NCBI GenBank assembly: GCA_019693395.1 | Contig: JAAMXP010006092.1 | Location: forward strand, 1-11,417 | Direction: 5' to 3' | Length of the DNA stretch: 11,417 nucleotides | Source: Ettlia oleoabundans | Lineage: Eukaryota > Chlorophyta > Chlorophyceae > Chlamydomonadales | Part shown: positions 1 through 7,246 of the stretch, one piece after another | How positions within the stretch are numbered: the stretch's first letter is position 1 | Layout of the letters: every line of letters begins with the position of its first letter | Made by a program: the position numbers and the translations under genes | The notes under the pieces: model-generated | What the model saw: the letters and a program-made list of their open reading frames with translations, nothing else | What the model was told of the DNA's origin: nothing | Databases searched by the model: none

Positions 1-134
1 GATCACTTGCTGACCATGAAAGCATCTTTGTCTGATACTTAAATAGTCACCGTGCAACAGGTCCCCAGCAGATGTCGCACTTGGTCATCTCCAAACTCCT
101 AGCTAAATCCTAGTAAATCACATTTGTTCTGCAG
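1..134 (+). other. 3' part of an intron of the USP gene
   Basis: This stretch ends in a pyrimidine-containing tract and TTCTGCAG immediately before the first recognisable USP exon at 135. Stop codons interrupt all three forward frames and no family similarity is visible, so I read it as the tail of an intron. Any exon further upstream is outside the window. Confidence 0.6.
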
Positions 135-697
135 GTGGAGGACACCAAGTCCTTTGTGAGCCACCGCTTCGCCAAGAAGCTTATAGCTGCTAAGGTAGGC
201 TAGGTTCATTGTTACACGGCTCACACTGCAAAGAACGCAGCAGCCCATGCCACTTTTCCCGGGCAGCATGTTTTCCCCGGGTTAGCTGGCTGCGGCTGTC
301 AAGTGGCCGAATGCATTCCACCTAAAGCCTGCGCTTAGCCCCTGGCCCTTATGCAGATTCCTTTCAAGCTGCATGTCATCGTGGGGACAACAGACACTGA
401 CAGTGTAGCAAACGTCATCATGAAGAAGGCGCAGGTGCGAGCCTGCCATGGTGGCATTTGCGCTAGTGGCAGCTGTTCGGAGTCCTCCGAGGCACGCTCA
501 ATACACTGGCTTTCCACATATTTTCATTTCTTGCCCAAACTAAACAGGTTATTGGAGCACACTGCATCGTGATGGCACGGCATAGCAAGGGCAAGCTGAA
601 GGAGCTCTGGGTTGGCAGCGTCACCAAGGCAGCGGTGCACAGAAGCCCGGTTCCAGTGGCCGTGGTGCCGCACACGGACAACGCCAAGCATGCATGA
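135..697 (+). CDS. Universal stress protein (USP) domain protein, 3' part of gene
   Basis: Three exons are visible: 135-194, 357-434 and 548-697 (stop TGA 695-697). Both introns (195-356 and 435-547) are GT-AG and phase 0. They encode 95 residues of the C-terminal half of a USP domain: a helix ending in KKLIAAK, the strand IPFKLHVIVGTTDTDSV, a helix NVIMKKAQ, the strand VIGAHCIVMARHSKGKLKEL, then WVGSVTKAAV and the final strand SPVPVAVVPH. Known of the family: USPs are small alpha/beta proteins, many of them ATP-binding through a G-2x-G-9x-G-(S/T) loop, and they act in stress responses. Seen here: the terminal G-S of that loop is kept, but the first two glycine positions are A and S. ATP binding is therefore uncertain. 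The protein ends right after the USP fold, with a short polar tail. The N-terminal half, and any fused domain, lie upstream of the window. Confidence 0.82.
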
Positions 698-1468
698 GCG
701 CTTGAGTTGGCCTGCAAGGCTATATGGATGCCCTTTGTCTTTGTTGTGTTTTGCATGCTACAAAAACGGGCACAGGATGTGCTGACGTGTGCCATAGCGT
801 GCGTTTCTGCCTCTCCCTGTGCTGCATGGCCGTACAATTGTGATGTACCCTTGCTCCAGGCCACGTTTTGCACGCATTGCACCTGCATACATATTGTATT
901 TGCCCGCGTTGCACATCATTCAGTCTTGAGTAAGCAACAAGACGCCTTTGCGGTGCCAAGGCGTGGGATGAGCCAGTAGCGTGTCGCAACAATAAGGGGT
1001 ACTACACCGCAGTACGCGAGGTGATCGAGCGGTCGTGCATAGCTTGACGTTCACTGGCAGGTGTCGCAAGCTGCATGCTCCTCTATGGCTGCAGCGATAC
1101 TGCTCAGCGCGCTTCAGTCAATACTGAAACTGATGTGGAGTGAATGCAGCTTGTTGCTCGCTCCTGTTTGCCCAAACCGCCATCGTTGCACTGTGGCACA
1201 GCGGAGAACCCCAGCTGTGCCGCGTTACGCGCCTTGGCAATGAAATCAACTGCTGAACATGGTGCAATCCCGAAAGGCACCATGGGGGCTGGTGAAGCTC
1301 CTGCAGCAGTGACAGCAGCGGCGTTGCCGCCTGGCAAAGCTAGTCGTGTATAGTGGAGGGTATCACACGCGACCCCATGTGCTGCGTGCAGGTGGGGGCT
1401 GTGGCCTTCCGCAGCCCCAGCCGCGTGTTGCGGCGCTGTCAGGTGGCCCTGGTAAGCCAGCCCTACCG
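698..1468 (+). other. Intergenic region: USP 3' UTR and exportin-T promoter/5' leader
   Basis: There are 771 nt without a gene I can support. Several short ORFs exist on both strands, but none resembles a known family and none has convincing splice continuity. I find no TGTAA, the usual chlorophyte polyadenylation signal, after the USP stop. Near the 3' end an ATG at 1377 opens an out-of-frame ORF to 1568 that overlaps the exportin-T start; it could act as an upstream ORF if transcription begins upstream of it. A good-looking donor sequence GTAAGC lies at 1452-1457, just before the exportin-T ATG. Confidence 0.5.
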
Positions 1469-4400
1469 ATGGACGATTTTGAAAAGGCCATTCTATTCAC
1501 GTTTGACCACACGGGTGGTGTGGATGCTGGGGTCAAGGCTCAGGCGGAGGTCTACCTGTCGCAGCTAAGAGCCTCCCCAGACTGCTGGCAGCTGTGCCTA
1601 GCTCGGTTTGAGAGCAGCCAGTACGTGGAGGTGCGGTTTTGGTGCGCCCAGACGCTCAGCCACCTGGCTCGTTCCAACTACCGCCAACTGCCGCCTGTGG
1701 CCCGTGCGGCACTGAAGCAGGCGCTCATTCGCCACGGTGCCTCCCCTGACTGCGCGGCTTTACCCAGCTTCCTGAAGAACAAGGTGGCTCAGGCCATTGT
1801 GGCCATCGCGGGGCACGAGTATCCCGATGAGTGGCCCTCTTTCTTCCAGGACCTGCTGGGCACGCTGGAACAAGGGCCTGCTGCTGTAGACCTCTTCTGC
1901 AGGTGCGGGTGGCTGGGCTGTCAACTAGCTGGTAAATTCTGGCTGCACTGCAGGCGGCCTGCGGCCGATGGTGCTGACGCTTGTTCAGTGGCTGCAACCA
2001 GTGGCTGCAACCCTGGGCTCTCACAGGGCTCTCTGTTTGCAGTATGGCCCGCCCGCCTATCCCCCAACTACCTCGCTTTTGGCCTGGCATGCTTTCTGCC
2101 AACCGGGAAGTTTTCCTGAATGCCTGCTGACCTGCCACGCTCTTGTTTCAAGCTGCCTACCCAGCTTGTCGTTCTTCTGCAGGATCCTGACATCCGTGGA
2201 CCAGGACATCATCAGCCTGGATGTGCCTCGGTCAGCCGAGGAGGCGAAGCAATCGATGCACTTCAAGGACAGCATGCGTGAACGTGCGCTGGCAGACATT
2301 GCTGCTGCCTGGTGCCGCGTGGTGGCTGCCTACCACACCTCCAGCCCTGCCACTGCAACTGCCGTGCTGGACACGGTGCAGCGGTATGTGCACTGGATTG
2401 ACATTGGGCTGGTGGCAAACGACGCCTTTGTGCCCCTACTTTTCCAAGTGCTGGGGGCACCAGAAGAGGACCTGCGTGGCGCTGCCGCTGATGTACTGAC
2501 AGAAATAGTGAGGTAGGCAGCGCATATAAGTAGGGTGCTGTCAAGTTTGTGTGGGTTGTGTGTTTTGAGGTGGGCATGAATGAGTGAAGAACCCGTGTGT
2601 TCAGCTAAATTATCAGCCTGGGCCTTTTCGCTGCAACATCCAGGTTGTATGTATCAAGAGCGCAATGTCCTCCTATTCCTGACCTGTGTGCCGATTGCCC
2701 GCCTGCATGTGCCCCCGTGTTGCAGCAAGCGCATGGAAGCCACGCCCAAGCTGGAGCTCATCCAGCGGCTGGGAGTGGTGCCTGTGTGCGCACGTTGGCA
2801 GGCTGGGCTGCCTGCCGTGGAGGAGGAGCCGGAGCTGGCTGCCAAGTATGCGCGGTGAGTGGCAGGGCAAGCTGGCTGACTGGCTGGTTGGCTGAGTGTA
2901 TTGTGCATCCGTGCTAGTGTTCCTGTGCATCAATGCCGCATGGTCTGAACTACCCCTCGTTCTGTTTCTTTTCTGACTGTTGGCACTGGCTGTCTGATCA
3001 CCACCCGCTGCAGGCTGCTGGCTGCTCTGGCCACCGAGGTGTTGGAGTCCTGGAAGAAAGTGGAGAACAGCGTGCTCAGTATGGCTGCTGTGGGGTTGAC
3101 CGTGGACTCCGAGGCCAGTGCGGACGCGGCATCAGCCTGCAGCACTGCCGCTGCGCTGCTAGATGCTCTGTTCCCTGCAGTGCTGGCTGCGCTGAGGGCA
3201 GGGAGTGACGAGGTGGAGGCCGCTGTGGTGCCCTTCCTGCTGTCGTATGTAGGGCGGCTGCGCTCCATGCAAAAAAGAGCGCCTGGCGATTTGCTGCCGG
3301 CCCAGGCCGCAGCGCATTTACCCGCCATCCTTGAGTCTGTAGCAGCATGTGCGCGCTTTCCCGATGACTCGGCGGCGTACGAGGTGGCGGCATGTTCAGC
3401 CACTGAAAGGTGGGTTGGTCAGCGGTGGGTTGGCTGTTTCCGCGAGTTGATGTAGTTCATGTGATGCTGATTACGAGGTATGCGCCCCTCGCCTCTCCAC
3501 CCTAAACCCTGGCCATCCTCGCCATTCACCTGCCTTGCATTGCAGGGTAACTGCTGAGGAGGAGGAAACCGCGATGGCCGAGCGGCGGCAAGACCTGTTC
3601 ACCCTGTTCCGTAATGCAGCAGCGCTTTCGCGTTCAGAAGCTTATGGCTTTGTGGGCAGGCGGCTGTCGGTTGCGCTGACGTCACCACAGCAGCAGCGAC
3701 CTAGTGCAGCAGCAGCCTGGCAGGATGTGGAGGTGGCTGTGAGCCTGCTGTATCAGTTGGGCGAGGCGGCACCTGAAGCTGATGTGAAGCCTGGCAGCGG
3801 TGTGCTGGCGCAGCTGGCGGCGGGCGTTATGCAGGCAAGCAGGGTGGGAGGCTGAACTGGTGCGTACGTGTCGGGTATGAACTGGGTTGTCCCTGACAGC
3901 ACTGGCTGGCGGCCTCTGCAAGTAAATTCCTTACATGACAGGGGGCCCAGGAATTGCTAACAGCACGCGCCTTCCTCCCCTGCATCTGTGGCGTGGCGCA
4001 GGCCGAGGTGCCGGCCTCCAAGCATCGGCTTGTGGCACTGGCACTGCTAGAGACATATGTGCGGTACAGCCGCGTATTGGCAGCAGCGGGGGGCCCAGCT
4101 CTGGCCACTGTGACCTCACGTTTCCTAGATGAGCATGGCATGGGGCACCCCTGTGAGGCGGTGGCTCGCCGTGCAGCCTACCTGTTGTGCCGCTTGTGCA
4201 AGCAGCTACGCACCAATCTGCGAGCGCTGCTGCCGGACATTCTGCAGGTGGGGGTGAGGGCACTGCGCTGAGTTGTGTAGCTTGGGGACTGTTAGTCGCA
4301 CAAACGCGCATGGCAACGGAGCATTGGCCTTGATGTGGTGCACACTGCATCTGGGTTTCCTGCGCAGGCATTAACTTTCCGCCTCATGCGGCCCCTCCCC

Positions 4401-6711
4401 CGCGTTGCCCTGGCCTTGATCTTTCTCGACCCACACCACGCACTCACACTCCCCCCACTTTGTTTCCATGCATTTTCTACGTTGCAGCACATTCAGCCTC
4501 ACCTTGCGGCCATTGCTGCCAGCCCCACCCAGGAGACTGCCACCACAAAGTCCACCGGTGTGACTGGCGGGAGGGGAGGCCAGGGCCAGAGCAGCCTCAC
4601 CGCTGTGGATGACCGGCTGTATGCTTTTGAGGCGCTAGGACTGCTGCTGGGGCAGGAGGAGGTGCCTGCAGCGCAGCAGCATGCCTGGCTGGGGGCGCTG
4701 CTGCAGCCGCTGGTTGCACAGATGGAGAGCAACACCGCAGCAGCGGCAGCGGCCCCACGCGCTAGCAGCGGCGGTGGCGGTGGCAGCAGGGGCGCTCCGC
4801 CGCCTGCCCTGCTTGTGCAACAGGCGCTGGAGGCGGTGACGCGCGTAGCCAAGGGGCTGTCGCTTAAGCTCTGCACTGAGGCACGGCCAGAGCTGGGGCG
4901 GCTGCTGTTGGGGGCGCTGCAGGCGGCGGTGACGGCGCCGCGCGCGCTGCCTGCCAGCAAGCCGCTGCGTGCACGCTTCATCTCATTTTTACATCGCATG
5001 GTGGAGTGCCTTGGGGCAACGTGAGTTGAGCAAAGGAGCCAGGCTGGCACCTGGGGCTGGGAGGTATTCAAAGGCTGGCAATGCGGCTGCGTCGGTGCCA
5101 GGCTGTGTGCCAAGCAGCTGCCCTGCTAGCCCTGCCGCAGGTCTCGCTCAGCTGGGGTGGACTAGGCAGCAGTTCCACGTAGCTGAGCTGCCCTTCCTCA
5201 CGTTTCTGCCTCCCATGCCATCCCTGCAGGCTGCTGCCCTTCCTGCCCTCCGCGCTGGAGGTGCTGCTGCATGCTGATGCCGATGCAACGGATGTTGCTG
5301 ACGTGCTGCTGCTGCTCAACCAGCTAATGGGACGGTTCAAGGATGGCCTGGTTCCTGTCATGCAGGTGGGTGGGTGGGCACGGTGGGGATGGTTGCAGAT
5401 GCGAGGGTGTCAAGGAAATTGGTGTGCATTTAAGTGAACGCGTGTGGTGCACCCGTTTGCGATTCACGAGTATGCTGCTTGCAATCTGCTCCATTGCCCA
5501 CCCATTAACTCTCCATTGCTGCCCACCAATGCCCCCGATGACGATCCTTGGTGCGTTCCAGGAGATGGTGCCCGCTTGTGTGGCGCGTGTCCACTCCCTG
5601 CTCTCGACCGATTGGGACTGGTCTTGCGCAAGGGCCTCCCCCGCAGCAGCGCTGGCAACATCCACGCACACGGCTGCATCAGCTGTTGCGAACTCAGAGC
5701 CTGGTGGTAGCGCCCGCCCATCAGCATTTGGTGGGGCTGAGGATTTGCGGGAACGAGCGGAGCTGCAGCGAGCCTACTACGCCTTCCTGCACAGCTTGGT
5801 GCACAACGGACTGGCGTCCGTGCTGCTGTGCGCGGCGCCGGGCAGCCTTGATGCGGCGCTGGGGGCGCTGATGCGGGGGGCAGCCACCCACATAGATGCG
5901 GGTGTGTGGAAGCGCAAGTCATTAGCTGCCTTGCGTAATGCTTTGTGGTTCACAAGCGCAGTAATGTTAGTTGTTCTCTTCCGCTGGTGAACCCTGCTTG
6001 TGGGGTGTGTGTATGTGTGTGTGGCCTGAAGCTCACGCAAGGTCTCTGATCTGTGTGGGTTTGGAGCTTTTGCAAATGTGCTGGGCATCCCACTGCCCAT
6101 CTATTGGCCGCAGGCGTGCGCAAGACGTGCGTGCAGGTGATAGAGCGGCTTGTGGAGGGATGGTGCGGTGCAGATGGCAGCGAGGCGTTGCCAGGCTTCA
6201 GAGTATTTGTGATGAAGCAGGTGCGGCTATTTGGCAGGCTTACAGGCAGGTGCAGGGGTGAAACATTGAGTTCGCTGCAAAGAACAGTGATGTAGCCAGC
6301 CTAGCGCTTGCCTGTATCATGCGTGCTGCCCTTTCCTTGATTCTGGCGCAGTTTGGTGGCGAAGTGCTGCTGGAGGGTCTGGTGCGGAGTGGCGGCGTGG
6401 ACATACGTGACGCAGCCGCCATCTCCCTGCTGACTGAGGTGGCTCAAAGCCTGCAGCTGGTGCACCAGCGGTGCGGAGAGCCCTACCTGGCTTACCTGGC
6501 CACCTCCTTGCTGCCGCGCATGGGCTGGCCGCCAGACGCTGCGCAGCAGCTGCTGGCGCACATCAGGACCAGCGAGGTGCGGGCACTAAAGGACTTCCTA
6601 AAGGTGGTGCTGGCGCAAATCAAGCAGCAGCAGCAGCAACAACAACAACAGCAGCAGCAACAGCAGCAACAACAGCAGCAGCAAGCAGTAGCGGGCAGAT
6701 GTTCCACCTGA
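1469..6711 (+). CDS. Exportin-T (tRNA nuclear export receptor; XPOT/PAUSED/Los1 family), complete, 11 exons
   Basis: Exons: 1469-1902, 2183-2512, 2726-2854, 3014-3409, 3546-3834, 4002-4247, 4488-5020, 5230-5365, 5562-5901, 6114-6220, 6352-6711. They sum to 3300 nt, 1099 aa, with consistent phase at all ten junctions. Family role: a HEAT-repeat importin-beta-type receptor that binds mature tRNA with RanGTP in the nucleus and releases it in the cytoplasm. Recognition: the start MDDFEKAI matches plant PAUSED (from memory). An exportin-1-like N-terminal segment follows at residues 100-145 (SFLKNKVAQAI, EYPDEWPSFF). Then come SWIDIGLVANDAFVPLL-like WIDIGLVANDAFVPLLF, KHRLVALALLETYVRY, YAFEALGLLLGQEEVPA, FISFLHRMVECLGAT and VRKTCVQVIERLVEGW, in the family's order. 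ATG 1469 is the first in-frame ATG; the open frame upstream to 1346 begins with GTG only. Oddities: Gly/Ala/Ser insert at about residues 690-714, a probable GC-AG fifth intron, and a 20-Gln tail. It is longer than plant homologues (about 990 aa, from memory), mainly through these low-complexity parts. Confidence 0.93.
1986..2011 (+). repeat. Perfect 13-bp tandem duplication in exportin-T intron 1
   Basis: CAGTGGCTGCAAC occurs twice back to back (1986-1998 and 1999-2011). It lies inside intron 1 (1903-2182) and has no apparent coding role. It is probably a small slippage duplication. Confidence 0.8.
3835..4001 (+). other. Probable GC-AG intron 5 of exportin-T
   Basis: Exon 5 ends ...ATGCAG and the intron opens GCAAGC, the usual context of the minor GC donor class; the acceptor is GCGCAG at 3996-4001. 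Joining 3834 to 4002 keeps phase 0 and gives GVMQ-AEVPASKHRLVAL, the same spacing as plant exportin-T (from memory). A canonical alternative donor, GTGGGA at 3844, is also phase 0 but adds three residues (ASR). Confidence 0.65.
5368..5388 (+). other. Possible G-quadruplex at the 5' splice site of exportin-T intron 8
   Basis: Four G runs (5368-5370, 5372-5374, 5376-5378, 5385-5388) are separated by loops of 1, 1 and 6 nt on the transcribed-sense strand. The first run starts three nt after the exon end at 5365, so the motif begins inside the donor site itself. Whether it folds, or affects splicing, cannot be judged from sequence alone. Confidence 0.5.
6625..6684 (+). repeat. CAG/CAA run encoding a 20-Gln tail of exportin-T
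   Basis: Twenty consecutive Gln codons (12 CAG and 8 CAA, interspersed) encode residues 1072-1091, followed by eight residues and the stop at 6709-6711. The mixture of CAA and CAG argues for an older tract stabilised against slippage rather than a pure, recently expanded CAG repeat. The tail lies just beyond the conserved C-terminal helix region. Confidence 0.93.
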
Positions 6712-7015
6712 ACCCTCCCATTTCCCGCTCGCTCCACTCCTGCCAACCTTGGTGCCTGGCCAGGACAACGCTAGGAGTGTATGCCTCGGCTGCGGCGATG
6801 TTATCTTTGTATGACTTCCTTGTGCTTGTGCAGTTGCACGCTTGTGCGGTCAACATGCAACATACCATACCGCAGGCGGGCTGTGCCAGCGGCGCTATGA
6901 GATACACAAGCACTGGCGGTTTAGCAGCTTGTGAGCCTTGCAGCCCGGAAAACCCACGAAACAAGGCTATTCGACCCTTGAACTGCGAAGCAGAAGATAT
7001 CCTTGGCAGATGCGA

Positions 7016-7023
7016 GACGTGGC
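7016..7023 (+). promoter_or_regulatory. ACGT-core element (GACGTGGC) upstream of the SPA gene
   Basis: GACGTGGC lies about 225 nt upstream of the SPA start codon. In land plants, ACGT-core boxes of this C/G-hybrid type are bound by bZIP factors such as HY5, themselves targets of COP1-SPA. A single 8-mer is weak evidence, and conservation of the site is unknown. Confidence 0.2.
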
Positions 7024-7059
7024 CAAAGATACAATAGGCTGAGCACTCGTGGCTACAAC

Positions 7060-7236
7060 ATGCCCAGAGACGGTCGTCACACCGTCTTGTCTCCCCAAGC
7101 TTCCTTCCCTCATCGCCGTCCGTGTATTGTATCTATTGTCTCTGGTTGTGTTGGTCTGTTTCTGACGCGGCTTTGTGGGAGAGAGGGCGGTGCGTTCAGG
7201 GGCCACAGCCGCCCCCACGCACGGCTAAACGTTTGA
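7060..7236 (+). promoter_or_regulatory. Candidate upstream ORF before the SPA start
   Basis: An ATG at 7060 opens a 58-codon frame that stops with TGA at 7234-7236, only 10 nt before the SPA ATG at 7247. Its peptide (starting MPRDGRHTV) matches no family I know. If the transcript starts upstream of 7060, ribosomes would meet this ORF first, and the short gap would make reinitiation at 7247 inefficient. The transcription start is not known, so it may not be in the mRNA. Confidence 0.35.
7068..7087 (+). repeat. Short perfect inverted repeat in the SPA leader
   Basis: AGACGGT (7068-7074) and ACCGTCT (7081-7087) form a 7-bp stem with a 6-nt spacer. It could fold as a small RNA hairpin just after the upstream-ORF start at 7060, or be a dyad protein-binding site. 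A chance occurrence is possible. Confidence 0.4.
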
Positions 7237-7246
7237 GGTTGAAGGG

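Larger units (their letters stand above)
6712..7246 (+). other. Intergenic region: exportin-T 3' UTR and SPA promoter/5' leader
   Basis: There are 535 nt between the exportin-T stop and the SPA start. No protein family is recognisable and no TGTAA polyadenylation signal is seen after the exportin-T stop. It contains a 58-codon upstream ORF, a short inverted repeat and an ACGT-core element, listed separately. The stretch 7091-7170 is pyrimidine-rich, which would suit a leader close to a transcription start. I find no clear TATA box. Confidence 0.5.

Noticed and set aside
463..888. 141-aa minus-strand ORF over the last USP exon and downstream
   Set aside because: It is antisense to a USP exon with clear family similarity and itself shows no recognisable domain; long antisense ORFs are common in GC-rich DNA.
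1903..2119. In-frame read-through of exportin-T exon 1 into intron 1
   Set aside because: The extension has no family similarity and stops at 2119. Splicing 1902 to 2183 gives VDLFCRILTSVDQDIISLD, as in the family.
4499..5113. 204-aa minus-strand ORF
   Set aside because: It is the antisense shadow of exportin-T exon 7; its Cys/Ala/Ser-rich composition is the complement of the Ala/Gly/Leu-rich coding strand.
6625..6684. Possible repeat array of another type (CRISPR or satellite)
   Set aside because: It is a simple triplet tract inside a coding exon, with no spacers.
6492..6746. Poly-Cys (minus strand) and poly-Ala/Thr frames across the CAG/CAA tract
   Set aside because: These are alternative-frame readings of the Gln-coding repeat; the sense exportin-T frame is supported on the 5' side and ends soon after.
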